The translations under genes were made by a program, and so were the position numbers. This document shows positions 1 to 8,084 of a stretch of DNA of 64,000 bases, piece after piece (the first letter of the stretch is position 1; each line of letters begins with the position of its first letter). The DNA lies in NCBI RefSeq assembly GCF_016888005.1, contig NZ_JAFDVE010000017.1:34095-98094 (forward strand), in the 5' to 3' direction. The notes beneath the pieces are model-generated. The model saw nothing but the letters and a program-made list of their open reading frames with translations, ran no database searches and was not told where the DNA came from. This stretch comes from Phycicoccus sp. CSK15P-2 (GTDB taxonomy: Bacteria; Actinomycetota; Actinomycetes; Actinomycetales; Dermatophilaceae).

Positions 1-567
1 GAACACGGTGACGAGGACGAAGGCGACGATCCGCTGCCGCCCGTCCTCCTCGGCGAGCATCAACGACGCGAACCCCCCGAGGAAGGCCGGGTAGAAGGCG
101 ACGAGCGCCGACGCCGCCAGGTCACGGGCCGCCCCGGCCACGCCGTCCGCGACACGCCACACGAGCAGCCCGACGACGGTGAGCCCGAAGGTGACGACGA
201 GCGCCTCGGTGCCGCGCAGGTACGCGGCGACGATCATCCCCACCGTGCCGAGCAGCAGCGGCAGGAGCGGGACCTGCATCCCCTGGGCCGCGACCGCGCG
301 CCGCACCTCCCAGGCGCCCACCGCGACGGCCGCGGCGAGGACGACGAGGAAGGCGCGGGCGTCGTAGGAGAGGCTGCCCACGACGAGCGCCCCGAGGAGC
401 AGGCCGACCCCGATCGCGGCGCGCAGGTCGCGGCCCGCGCTCGGCGTCCGACGGCGCCCCGCCCCGCCGCGGGTCGCCTCGGCCTCGTCCGGGGAGTCCT
501 CGGACGAGGGCGAGGCGAGGTCGGCCGACGAGGGTGTCGGGGGCCTCAGGTGCGCGGGGTCGGTCAT
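1..567 (-). CDS. cdsA: Phosphatidate cytidylyltransferase, N-terminal part (cut by window edge)
   Basis: CdsA makes CDP-diacylglycerol from phosphatidic acid and CTP in the membrane, the branch point of phospholipid synthesis. Only the first 189 codons lie in the window; the CTP-binding and catalytic C-terminal part is missing. What is visible is a polar Ser/Glu/Asp-rich cytosolic N-terminus of about 48 residues followed by closely spaced hydrophobic helices, as in actinobacterial CdsA. The start ATG lies 9 bases after the frr stop, and the order pyrH-frr-cdsA is the standard bacterial one. The identification rests mainly on that context and on the membrane pattern, because the signature motif is outside the window. 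Confidence 0.85.
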   Translation of the reverse strand, partial: MTDPAHLRPPTPSSADLASPSSEDSPDEAEATRGGAGRRRTPSAGRDLRAAIGVGLLLGALVVGSLSYDARAFLVVLAAAVAVGAWEVRRAVAAQGMQVPLLPLLLGTVGMIVAAYLRGTEALVVTFGLTVVGLLVWRVADGVAGAARDLAASALVAFYPAFLGGFASLMLAEEDGRQRIVAFVLVTVF

Positions 568-576
568 CGGCGGCGC

Positions 577-1134
577 TCAGACGTCGAGGAGCTCGGCTTC
601 CTTGTGCTTGAGGAGGTCGTCGATCTGGTCGACGTGCCGCTTGGTCACGGACTCGAGCTCCTTCTCGGCGCGTGCCCCCTCGTCCTCGCCGACCTCGCCG
701 TCCTTGACGAGCTTCTCGAGTGCGGTCTTCGCCGTGCGGCGGATGTTGCGGACCGAGACACGGGCGTCCTCGGCCTCCGAGTGCGCCATCTTCACGTACT
801 CGCGGCGGCGCTCCTCGGTGAGCTGGGGCATGGTGCAGCGGATGATGGTGCCGTCGTTGCTCGGGTTGACCCCGAGGTCGGCCTGCTGGATGGCCTTCTC
901 GATCGCGTGCATCGAGGACTTGTCGAACGGGCTGATGATGATGGTGCGCGCCTCGGGCGTCTGGAACGAGGCCAGCTGCTGCAGCGGGGTCGGCGCCCCG
1001 TAGTAGTCGACGGTGATCTTCTGGAACATGCCGGGGTGCGCACGACCGGTGCGGATGCCGGCGAAGCCGTCCTTGGCGACCTCGACGGCCTTCTCCATCT
1101 TCTCCTCGGCCTCGAACAGGGTCTCGTCGATCAT
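577..1134 (-). CDS. frr: Ribosome recycling factor
   Basis: RRF works with EF-G to split the ribosome after termination. The 185-residue length is exactly typical. The N-terminus begins [13 protein letters not shown] and continues with the conserved RTGRAHP segment and the long acidic/basic three-helix bundle; the C-terminus has the family's HKEAELL pattern. The reading frame stays open upstream, so the start was set at the ATG opening this conserved N-terminus. It lies 92 bases downstream of pyrH and 9 bases before cdsA, so all three are probably one transcript. Confidence 0.97.
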   Translation of the reverse strand: MIDETLFEAEEKMEKAVEVAKDGFAGIRTGRAHPGMFQKITVDYYGAPTPLQQLASFQTPEARTIIISPFDKSSMHAIEKAIQQADLGVNPSNDGTIIRCTMPQLTEERRREYVKMAHSEAEDARVSVRNIRRTAKTALEKLVKDGEVGEDEGARAEKELESVTKRHVDQIDDLLKHKEAELLDV

Positions 1135-1226
1135 CCGGGCGCTTCTCCTTCGGTCTGCGCCACGGTGATGCGGCGCTGCGGGGTCAAGTATGTCGAACGC
1201 CCGGACCGTCCCGGGCGCGGCCGCGC

Positions 1227-1988
1227 TCAGCCGGCGGAGACCAGCGTGCCGATGGGCTCGCCACGCAGCGCCCGCGTGACGTTGCCCTCCCCCTCCATGC
1301 CGAAGACGACCATGGGCAGCTTGTTGTCCATGCACAGGCTGAACGCTGCGGCGTCGACCACCTTCAGGCCCAGGCGCAGGGCGTCCTCGAAGGTCACCTG
1401 GTCGAGCTTGCGGGCGTCGCTCGTCGTCCGGGGGTCGGCGTCGTAGACGCCGTCGACACCGTTCTTGCTCATCAGGACGGCGTCGCACTGGCACTCCAGG
1501 GCCCGCTGGGCGCTGACCGTGTCGGTGGAGAAGTACGGCATGCCGGCCCCCGCACCGAAGATGACGACCCGCTTCTTCTCGAGGTGACGGATGGCCCTGC
1601 GCGGGATGTACGGCTCGGCCACCTGACCCATCGTGATGGCGGTCTGGACGCGGGTGTGCACGCCTTCCTTCTCGAGGAAGTCCTGGAGCGCCAGGCAGTT
1701 CATCACCGTGCCGAGCATGCCGATGTAGTCGGCCCGGGCGCGCTCCATCCCCTTCTGCTGGAGCTCGGCCCCGCGGAAGAAGTTGCCCCCACCGACGACG
1801 ATCGCGACCTCGATGCCGTCCCGGACCGCCTCGGCGATCTGGCGGGCGACGCCGCGGACGACGTCGGGGTCGACCCCGACCCTGCCCCCGCCGAAGACCT
1901 CGCCGGACAGCTTGAGGAGCACGCGGCGGGCGCGGGGGTTCGCCTGCTCCTCGACCCGAGGGGCGGTGGCGGTGGCAGTCGTGGTCAC
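1227..1988 (-). CDS. pyrH: UMP kinase
   Basis: PyrH phosphorylates UMP to UDP in the cytoplasm, a control point of pyrimidine supply. The 253-residue protein carries the amino-acid-kinase fold motifs in order: LLKLSGE near residue 25, [10 protein letters not shown] near 65, the [14 protein letters not shown] segment, [14 protein letters not shown] and [11 protein letters not shown]. The GTG start is preceded by GGAGG four bases upstream, so this gene is led by a ribosome site, unlike many neighbours. An N-terminal extension of about 20 Thr/Ala-rich residues precedes the kinase fold. It is the first gene of pyrH-frr-cdsA and is divergent from the phosphoribosyltransferase gene. Confidence 0.97.
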   Translation of the reverse strand: MTTTATATAPRVEEQANPRARRVLLKLSGEVFGGGRVGVDPDVVRGVARQIAEAVRDGIEVAIVVGGGNFFRGAELQQKGMERARADYIGMLGTVMNCLALQDFLEKEGVHTRVQTAITMGQVAEPYIPRRAIRHLEKKRVVIFGAGAGMPYFSTDTVSAQRALECQCDAVLMSKNGVDGVYDADPRTTSDARKLDQVTFEDALRLGLKVVDAAAFSLCMDNKLPMVVFGMEGEGNVTRALRGEPIGTLVSAG

Positions 1989-2083
1989 AGGGCCTCCTCG
2001 AGGGCGGTGCGGCGGTCACCCGATCCTGTCACAGCCCGGACCTCGCGGCCCAACCGGGAAACGTCGCCGAAACCCGCGCCTGC

Positions 2084-2101
2084 CACGATGGCGCGATGGA
2101 G
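2084..2101 (+). promoter_or_regulatory. -10-like element CACGAT, leaderless start of the phosphoribosyltransferase gene
   Basis: CACGAT (2084-2089) ends six bases before the ATG at 2096 and is preceded by TG, giving an extended -10 look. There is no Shine-Dalgarno sequence. Transcription would begin at or next to the A of the start codon. Confidence 0.5.
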
Positions 2102-2635
2102 ACCGAGCGTGAGGTGCTCACCTGGCAGGCCTTCGGCGACGCCGTGCGGGACCTCGCGGCGCTGGTCGCCGTGGACGGCGTACCGGACGCGGTGCTGTCC
2201 ATCGCCCGGGGCGGTCTGCTCGTCGGTGGCGCGCTCGGGTACTCCCTCGGCGTGAAGACCACCTACACCCTCAACGTCGAGCTCTACACGGGGGTGGACG
2301 AGCGGCTCGGAGAGCCGCAGGTGCTCGCGCCGGTGCCCGACCTCGCCGACCTGCACGACGCCGACGTGCTGCTGGCCGACGACGTGGCCGACACCGGGCT
2401 GACGCTCCAGTGCGTCCAGGCGTTCTGCTCGGGGCGGGTCGGGCGGCTGCGCACGGCCGTCGTCTACGAGAAGCCACGCTCGGTCGTCCGACCGGAGTAC
2501 GCGTGGCGCAGCACCGACCGTTGGGTCACGTTCCCGTGGAGTGCGCTGGACCCGGTGACCGCGGCGACCGGGGCCGGCCCAGCAGCGGCCGTCCCGGCGG
2601 TACCGGAAGCCGTTGCGGACACCGGACGGCTCTGA
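2096..2635 (+). CDS. Phosphoribosyltransferase domain protein
   Basis: A 179-residue type I phosphoribosyltransferase-fold protein. The PRPP-binding loop reads LLADDVADTGLTL near residue 88, and an upstream SIARGGLLVGG segment matches the usual hydrophobic strand and pyrophosphate loop. This is the arrangement of hypoxanthine/xanthine/guanine-type enzymes; the substrate cannot be told from sequence. It is a single gene on the plus strand, divergent from pyrH. The last 25 residues are Ala/Pro-rich and probably disordered. Confidence 0.85.
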   Translation: METEREVLTWQAFGDAVRDLAALVAVDGVPDAVLSIARGGLLVGGALGYSLGVKTTYTLNVELYTGVDERLGEPQVLAPVPDLADLHDADVLLADDVADTGLTLQCVQAFCSGRVGRLRTAVVYEKPRSVVRPEYAWRSTDRWVTFPWSALDPVTAATGAGPAAAVPAVPEAVADTGRL

Positions 2636-2735
2636 GGGCGCCCGCCTCGAGGCCCTCAGCGGGTGGGTGCCGGCCCCGAGCGGGTTCCGCTGCGCCGTGG
2701 ACCGGCCGGCCCCGACGGTCCCCGCACGATGTCGC

Positions 2736-2999
2736 TCAGATGCCTCCGCCGGCGTAGCGGAGCATGAAGTCGCGCTCGGTGTCGCGGCCACCCTCGGGGT
2801 CACGGGCGGTGTCGACGTCGTGGGTCGTCACCATGTCCTCCGGGGCCACGCGTGGCAGGTCCACGTGGACCCTCCGCCCGAGGTCGTCGGCACCTGCGTC
2901 GTCGGCACCTGCGTCGTCGGCACCTGCGTCGTCACCACCCGGCTCCAGGTCGTCGCGCGTGCTCGACGCGGTGCCGCTCGTGTTCCGCCACTCGGTCAT
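2736..2999 (-). CDS. Small acidic protein with DDAGA repeats, unknown function
   Basis: An 87-residue polar protein with no membrane segment or recognisable domain. Residues 22-40 consist of the pentapeptide DDAGA repeated in tandem, encoded by a 15-base DNA repeat. The C-terminus reads ERDFMLRYAGGGI. The start ATG has a very strong Shine-Dalgarno sequence (GGAGGTGG, centred about ten bases upstream), which argues that it is translated; an in-frame ATG seven codons earlier lacks this. I do not recognise the family. It sits alone between the phosphoribosyltransferase gene (convergent) and the tsf terminator. Confidence 0.6.
   Translation of the reverse strand: MTEWRNTSGTASSTRDDLEPGGDDAGADDAGADDAGADDLGRRVHVDLPRVAPEDMVTTHDVDTARDPEGGRDTERDFMLRYAGGGI
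2883..2933 (-). repeat. 15-base tandem repeat, about 3.4 copies
   Basis: The plus-strand unit GTCGTCGGCACCTGC occurs three times exactly and then partially. It lies inside the small acidic protein gene, where it codes for the DDAGA repeat in frame. The unit length is a multiple of three, so copy-number change would not break the frame. Confidence 0.9.
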
Positions 3000-3179
3000 G
3001 GGACCCACCTCCGGTCCCATCGTCGCACGCGCGGCCCGGGAACCCACCGGATCGGCAGGGGGATCCGCGCCGCGTCGGGCCGGCACTCGCCCGACGCCAC
3101 GGGGACCTCGGAGGAATCGGTGCTCCAACCCCGGTCGGCACCACGGGGGACGCCGGCGCGGGCCCCCGCCCGGGGTACG

Positions 3180-3211
3180 ACGACGCCCCCGGGATCTCCC
3201 GGGGGCGTCGT
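3180..3211 (-). terminator. Strong hairpin terminator after tsf
   Basis: A perfect 15-base-pair inverted repeat (ACGACGCCCCCGGGA and its complement) around a two-base centre. It begins about 20 bases after the tsf stop codon. There is no long U-tract, which is usual for GC-rich actinobacterial terminators. Confidence 0.85.
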
Positions 3212-3231
3212 GGTGTGCGCGGTCGCGCCCG

Positions 3232-4068
3232 TCAGGCGTCGGCGCCGACGCGGAAGCGCGCGAAGCCGGTGGCCTCGGCACCCGCCTCACCGAGAACCGC
3301 CGCGACGGTCTTCTTCGGCTCCTTGGCGAAGGGCTGCTCGAGAAGGACCTGCTCCTTGAAGAAGCCGTTGACCCGTCCCTCGACGATCCGCGGGAGGGCG
3401 GCCTCGGGCTTGCCCTCCTCCTTGGCGGTGGCCTCGGCGACGCGCCGCTCGTTCTCGACCGTCGTCTCGTCGATCTCGTCGCGGGTGAGCACCGAGGGGC
3501 TGAACGCGGCCACGTGCATGGCGACGTCACGGGCGACGACGTCGTCGCCGCCGGACGTCGAGACCAGGACGCCGATCTGCGCCGGCAGGTCGGGGCTGGT
3601 CTTGTGCAGGTAGGAGACGACGTGCTCGCCCTCGAGCCGAGCGACCCGCTTGACCTCGATCTTCTCGCCGATCGTCGCGTTCGCGTCGTCGAGCAGCTCC
3701 TGGACGGTCTTGCCGTCCGAGAGCGTCGAGGACAGCAGGCTGCCCGCGTCGCCCGACTTGGTCGCGACGGCCTGGGCGAGGACCTGGCCCGCGAGCTCGC
3801 CGAACTTCTCGCCCTTGGCGACGAAGTCGGTCTCGCAGAGGACCTCGACGAGGGTGCCCTCGCCGTCGCCGGCCTGGGCGGCGACGAGACCGTTCGACGT
3901 CGTGCGACCCTCGCGCTTCGTCACGCCCTTCTGGCCCTTGACGCGCAGGATCTCCTCGGCCTTCGCCATCTCGCCGTCGGCCTCGTCAAGGGCCTTCTTG
4001 ACGTCCATCATCCCGGCGCCGGTCTTCTCGCGGAGCGCCTTGATGTCAGCGGCGGTGTAGTTCGCCAT
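3232..4068 (-). CDS. tsf: Elongation factor Ts
   Basis: EF-Ts is the nucleotide exchange factor that reloads EF-Tu with GTP. The 278-residue length is typical. The N-terminal UBA-like module reads YTAADIKALREKTGAGMMD and ends in the hallmark KALDEADGE region; the central LVEVLCETDFVAK motif contacts EF-Tu. The start follows AGGAA four bases upstream. It lies 81 bases downstream of rpsB with a hairpin in the gap, and is closed by the terminator at 3180-3211. Confidence 0.98.
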   Translation of the reverse strand: MANYTAADIKALREKTGAGMMDVKKALDEADGEMAKAEEILRVKGQKGVTKREGRTTSNGLVAAQAGDGEGTLVEVLCETDFVAKGEKFGELAGQVLAQAVATKSGDAGSLLSSTLSDGKTVQELLDDANATIGEKIEVKRVARLEGEHVVSYLHKTSPDLPAQIGVLVSTSGGDDVVARDVAMHVAAFSPSVLTRDEIDETTVENERRVAEATAKEEGKPEAALPRIVEGRVNGFFKEQVLLEQPFAKEPKKTVAAVLGEAGAEATGFARFRVGADA

Positions 4069-4107
4069 GGGTTCCTATCTCGCTCGTTCGTGATGGATGG
4101 GTGGTGC

Positions 4108-4139
4108 GGGTGGAGGCTGGCCGGGGCCCGCCTCCACCC
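4108..4139 (-). terminator. Intercistronic hairpin between rpsB and tsf
   Basis: Ten-base arms (GGGTGGAGGC and its complement) enclose a 12-base loop in the short rpsB-tsf gap. This could act as a partial terminator or an RNA-processing/stability element that sets the S2 to EF-Ts ratio. Confidence 0.55.
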
Positions 4140-4149
4140 GGGGCACGGG

Positions 4150-5091
4150 TCAGGACTGCTCGGCCGGGGCCTCGGTCGCGGTCTCGGCGGGAGCCTCGCT
4201 CTGCGCCGGGACCTCGGTCGCCGCGGCGGGCTCCGTGACGGCGGACTCGGCGGCCTCCGGCGCGTCCGCGGCGGCGGTCTGGCCGGCCTCGGGCGCGACG
4301 GCCTCGGCGGCCTGCTCTGCGTCACCGGCGAGGAGCTCGCGCTCCCACTCGGCGAGCGGCTCCTCGGCCTGGGTCTCCTCGCCGGAGGCGGCCTGGCCAC
4401 CGGAGCGGGCGATGAGGCCCTCGGCGACGGCGTCGGCGATGACCCGGGTCAGGAGGGTGACCGAGCGGATGGCGTCGTCGTTGCCCGGGATCTTGTAGTC
4501 GACCTCGTCGGGGTCGCAGTTCGTGTCGAGGATCGCGATGACCGGCAGGCCGAGCTTGCGGGCCTCGTCGACGGCGAGGTGCTCCTTCTTGGTGTCGACG
4601 ACCCAGACCGCGGACGGGACCTTGGTCATCGACCGGATGCCGCCGAGCGTCTTCTCGAGCTTCTCCTTCTCACGGCTCATCATGAGGAGCTCCTTCTTCG
4701 TGCGGCCGCTGCCGGCGACGTCGTCGAAGTCGATCTCCTCGAGCTCCTTGAGGCGCGTGAGGCGCTTGGAGATGGTCTGGAAGTTCGTGAGCATGCCGCC
4801 GAGCCAGCGGTGGTTGACGTACGGCATCCCGACCCGGGTCGCCTGCTCGGCGACGGGCTCCTGTGCCTGACGCTTGGTGCCGACGAAGAGGATCGTGCCG
4901 CCGTGGGCCACGGTCTCCTTGACGAACTCGTAGGCGTTGTTGATGTACGTCACCGACTGCTGCAGGTCGATGATGTAGATGCCGTTGCGCTCCGTCATGA
5001 TGAAGCGCTTCATCTTGGGGTTCCAGCGACGGGTCTGGTGCCCGAAGTGGACGCCGCTCTCGAGGAGCTGGCGCATGGTGACGACGGCCAT
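4150..5091 (-). CDS. rpsB: Small ribosomal subunit protein S2, with an acidic tail
   Basis: S2 joins the 30S head late in assembly and helps recruit S1/mRNA. The N-terminus [20 protein letters not shown] and the segment FVGTKRQAQ are conserved. The core ends near residue 237; residues after that form a tail of about 75 residues almost entirely Ala, Glu, Pro, Thr, making the protein 313 residues against about 250-280 in many bacteria. The start has AAGGAG upstream. It heads rpsB-tsf and is preceded by a 322-base gap that must hold its promoter and leader. Confidence 0.98.
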   Translation of the reverse strand: MAVVTMRQLLESGVHFGHQTRRWNPKMKRFIMTERNGIYIIDLQQSVTYINNAYEFVKETVAHGGTILFVGTKRQAQEPVAEQATRVGMPYVNHRWLGGMLTNFQTISKRLTRLKELEEIDFDDVAGSGRTKKELLMMSREKEKLEKTLGGIRSMTKVPSAVWVVDTKKEHLAVDEARKLGLPVIAILDTNCDPDEVDYKIPGNDDAIRSVTLLTRVIADAVAEGLIARSGGQAASGEETQAEEPLAEWERELLAGDAEQAAEAVAPEAGQTAAADAPEAAESAVTEPAAATEVPAQSEAPAETATEAPAEQS

Positions 5092-5413
5092 CGTCGTTCT
5101 CCTTGTGCTGTGTGGTTGTCAGTTACGTCGGTGGTGCCCGAGCCCCGGAGGGTGGGCCCACCTGCCTGGCGTCCTGACGCACCCCGGACGGCCCGGCCGC
5201 GAAGGCCGTGTCCGTCACTGCCGTGGTGCGCCCTGCTCGGAGGAGACCTCGTCGCAGGAAGGTGACGCGCGAATTTTCGGCACCGTGTGCGAGCACACGA
5301 GAACCAGCGGACATCGTACGTGGAGGGGGTGCCTCAGTGGAAATCGGACAGCGGCCGTGTGGGCTCCCGGAGACGTCGTCGCGTGCGCGGGCGCCGCCGC
5401 ATAGCCTGCGACC
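5092..5413. other. Divergent intergenic region, rpsB and aminotransferase
   Basis: This 322-base gap contains no open frame I would defend. On the minus strand a possible rpsB promoter has TACGAT as -10 (plus-strand 5313-5318) with TTCCAC 18 bases upstream, implying a leader of about 210 bases. A 6+6 inverted repeat GTGTGC-GA-GCACAC lies at 5285-5298, just downstream of that -10 on the minus strand. At the plus-strand end TAGCCT (5402-5407) serves the aminotransferase gene. Confidence 0.5.
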
Positions 5414-6574
5414 ATGCCCTCCTCCCCCGGCCACCCCGCCATGGCCCCGTTCGGCACCACGATCTTCGCGACGATGACACAGCTGGCCGTCGACCTCGAC
5501 GCGGTGAACCTCGGGCAGGGCTTCCCGGACACCGACGGACCGCCGGAGGTGCTGGAGGCGGCGGTCGAGGCCATCCGGTCGGGCCGCAACCAGTACCCGC
5601 CCGGGATCGGCGTCCCCGAGCTCCGGCAGGCCGTCTCCGCCCACCAGGAGCGGTTCTACGGGCTGCGCCCCGACCCCGACACGGAGGTCCTCGTCACGGT
5701 GGGGGCCACCGAGGCGCTCGCCGCGGCGGTCCTCGCGCTCGTGCGGCCCGGGGACGAGGTCGTGACGTTCGAGCCGTACTACGACAGCTACGCCGCGAAC
5801 ATCGCCATGGCCGGTGGGGTGCGGCGCACCTCGCTGCTGCGCTTCCCCGACCTCTCGGTCGACGAGGCGTCGCTGCGGGCCGCCTTCTCCGCGCGCACCC
5901 GGCTCGTCCTGCTCAACTCCCCGCACAACCCGACGGGGAAGGTGTTCAGCAGGGAGGAGCTCGAGCTCGTCGCCGAGCTGGCGCGTGAGCACGACACCTG
6001 GGTCGTCACCGACGAGGTCTACGAGCACCTCGTCTTCGACGGGCTGCGGCACGTCCCGCTCGCGACCCTGCCGGGGATGGCCGAGCGCACCGTGACGATC
6101 TCCTCCGGCGGGAAGACGTTCTCGACGACGGGCTGGAAGGTCGGCTGGATGACCGGCCCGGCGGAGGCGGTGGCCGCGGCCCGCGCGGTCAAGCAGTTCC
6201 TCACCTTCGTCGGCAGCGGCCCGTTCCAGCCGGCCGTCGCGCACGGGCTGGGTCTGCCGGACGAGGTCTTCACCGGGCTGGCGGCATCCCTCCAGGACCG
6301 ACGTGACCGCCTGGTCGCGGGGCTGCGCGACGTCGGTTTCGAGGTCCCAGTCCCGCAGGGCGGGTACTTCGTCGTCGCCGACGCCGCTCCGCTGGGCGTC
6401 GAGGACGCCGTGTCGTTCTGCCTCGAGCTGCCGGAACGCGCGGGGGTGGTCGGCGTCCCGGCATCCGCGTTCTACGACGACGCGCGGGCCGGCCGCTCGC
6501 TCGTGCGTCTCGCCTTCTGCAAGCGCCCGGAGGTCCTCGACGAAGGGGTACGGCGGCTGCGCGCCGCGTTCTGA
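5414..6574 (+). CDS. Class I/II PLP-dependent aminotransferase
   Basis: A 386-residue fold-type I aminotransferase. The PLP lysine is K234 in SSGGKTFSTTGWK; other family marks are NLGQGFPDTDGP at 32, NSPHNPTGKVF at 168 and the TDEVYEHL segment at 199. The pattern resembles kynurenine/glutamine transaminases, methionine aminotransferase YbdL and actinobacterial DapC (N-succinyldiaminopimelate aminotransferase); these cannot be separated here. TAGCCT ends six bases before the ATG and no Shine-Dalgarno sequence is present, so the message is probably leaderless. It is divergent from rpsB. Confidence 0.9.
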   Translation: MPSSPGHPAMAPFGTTIFATMTQLAVDLDAVNLGQGFPDTDGPPEVLEAAVEAIRSGRNQYPPGIGVPELRQAVSAHQERFYGLRPDPDTEVLVTVGATEALAAAVLALVRPGDEVVTFEPYYDSYAANIAMAGGVRRTSLLRFPDLSVDEASLRAAFSARTRLVLLNSPHNPTGKVFSREELELVAELAREHDTWVVTDEVYEHLVFDGLRHVPLATLPGMAERTVTISSGGKTFSTTGWKVGWMTGPAEAVAAARAVKQFLTFVGSGPFQPAVAHGLGLPDEVFTGLAASLQDRRDRLVAGLRDVGFEVPVPQGGYFVVADAAPLGVEDAVSFCLELPERAGVVGVPASAFYDDARAGRSLVRLAFCKRPEVLDEGVRRLRAAF

Positions 6575-6665
6575 CCGTCGTCCACAGGAGCGCGTCGTCC
6601 GGTCCCCGTCCACAGGGCTCCCGGCCGCCCTGGCCGGCCGGCGCGGCCCGGCACACGGTGGTGCC

Positions 6666-7373
6666 ATGGCTCTCCCGGCGCTGCGCCCCGTCCTTGCCCT
6701 GGCCACCCTCGCGGGCGCGGTGGTCGCGGCCATGTCCCTCGCACCCGCCGCGGGCCCGGTCCCGGGCGCCGCCGCGGACGGCCGGGTCGTGGGGGCGACG
6801 GCACCGGCACGGTCGAGTGCTCCCCTCGGCGGCGGTCCCGGGGACGCCGCCGACGGACCCGGAGCGCTCGCCGGCAGCGTCACCTCGGTGCGTCCCGGCG
6901 GTCCACCGGTGGCCTCGGGTGTGAGGTCGTCCGGGGAGGCGAGTCCGGTCCGGCCGCGCTGGCGGTGGCCCCTGGCGCCGCGCCCCTCCGTGGCCCGGTC
7001 CTTCGTCGCTCCACGTACCCGGTACGGCGCCGGCCACCGCGGGCTCGACCTGCGCTCGCCCGTCGGCGCGACGGTCAGGGCCGTGGAGGGAGGGGTGGTG
7101 ACGCACGTGGGTGTCCTCGCGGGGCGGGGCACCGTCACCGTGCGTCACGCGGACGGGCTGCGCAGCACCTACGAGCCGGTGGTCGGCACGGTGGGACACG
7201 GCGAGACGGTCGTCGCGGGGCAGCCCCTGGGAACGGTGGGGGTCGGGACGTCGAGCCACTGTGCCCCCGACAGCTGCCTGCACCTCGGCGCGGTACGCGG
7301 CCGGGACTACCTCGACCCGTACCCGCTGCTGGCGGGGGGCCGGGTCCGGCTGCTCCCCCTCACGGCGCGGTGA
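6666..7373 (+). CDS. M23 (LytM/LasA-type) zinc peptidase, probably exported
   Basis: A predicted cell-wall endopeptidase of 235 residues. Residues 1-30 form an Ala/Leu-rich signal sequence or anchor; a disordered Gly/Pro/Ala linker runs to about 95; the peptidase domain follows. Zinc ligands are visible as H124 and D128 in GHRGLDL and H206 in CLHLGA. The usual HxH motif reads C-L-H, so the first His is replaced by Cys. An M23 gene next to rpsB is a conserved actinobacterial arrangement. The frame is open upstream; the ATG opening the hydrophobic N-terminus was chosen. Activity cannot be assumed. Confidence 0.88.
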   Translation: MALPALRPVLALATLAGAVVAAMSLAPAAGPVPGAAADGRVVGATAPARSSAPLGGGPGDAADGPGALAGSVTSVRPGGPPVASGVRSSGEASPVRPRWRWPLAPRPSVARSFVAPRTRYGAGHRGLDLRSPVGATVRAVEGGVVTHVGVLAGRGTVTVRHADGLRSTYEPVVGTVGHGETVVAGQPLGTVGVGTSSHCAPDSCLHLGAVRGRDYLDPYPLLAGGRVRLLPLTAR

Positions 7374-7382
7374 CTGCCCGGG

Positions 7383-8078
7383 TCAGCCGGCACCGGCGCC
7401 GTCGACCACCGCAACGACCGCCGTGGGGTGGGCCGCCGACGGCGGGCCGTCCGGCTCGGCCGCCGAGACCGGCCCCGAGCGGTGCACCACGATCCAGGTC
7501 GTCGCGATGACCACGAGGATGGCGAGCGCGGCCGCCACCGACATCCGGCGCCGGCGGGAGGTACGGGCCTGGCCGCCCCCGCGCGCAGCGGCGCGGGAAT
7601 GGGCCCGGGTGCCCGGGAGGTCGGCGTTGTCGAAGCGTGCCGGCGCCAGGCCCTCGGGTGTCGCGGCTGCACGCTCGGCGCGCTGCTCCACCGGCGGGGT
7701 GGCGCGGCTCTCGACGTGGCGTGGAGGCCGACGGGCATCGGACTGCCGCACGCGACGCTCGGCAGGCGGCCTCGCCCGGTGCCGGTCGGAGCGCCGCACC
7801 ACCGTCGGGCCCGCATCGGGCGCCGTGGAGTCCTCGGGACCGGCGGGGTCGGCACCGCCGCTCGGGGTCCCCCGCCGAGGGCCCGAGGACCGGCGTTCGA
7901 CGGGCCGGGCAGCCGGTCCGCCACGCTTGACGTCGGCGCGCCGCTTGGGCTCGACGTACAGGCGACGTACCTCGGACACCCACTCGCTGATGTCCGCGTC
8001 GGACTCGCCGTCCGCGTCCTGCGCTCCCACGAGGTCGGGACTCGCGGGGTCGCGGTGCGCGGGGTCGGGCGTCGTCAT
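7383..8078 (-). CDS. Single-pass membrane protein, unknown function
   Basis: 231 residues. Residues 1-175 are hydrophilic, rich in Arg, Pro, Ala, Asp and probably disordered, with an ordered-looking acidic stretch SEWVSEVRRLYVEP near 31. One transmembrane helix (about 179-198) follows four arginines, so the long N-terminal part should face the cytosol and the last 30 residues the outside. The start lies 6 bases after the xerC stop, so it is probably translated from the xerC message. I do not recognise a family. Confidence 0.7.
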   Translation of the reverse strand: MTTPDPAHRDPASPDLVGAQDADGESDADISEWVSEVRRLYVEPKRRADVKRGGPAARPVERRSSGPRRGTPSGGADPAGPEDSTAPDAGPTVVRRSDRHRARPPAERRVRQSDARRPPRHVESRATPPVEQRAERAAATPEGLAPARFDNADLPGTRAHSRAAARGGGQARTSRRRRMSVAAALAILVVIATTWIVVHRSGPVSAAEPDGPPSAAHPTAVVAVVDGAGAG

Positions 8079-8084
8079 GGCAGG

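Noticed and set aside
2883..2933. Short tandem repeat as a CRISPR-like array
   Set aside because: There are no spacers: the units abut, are 15 bases and code for DDAGA in frame.
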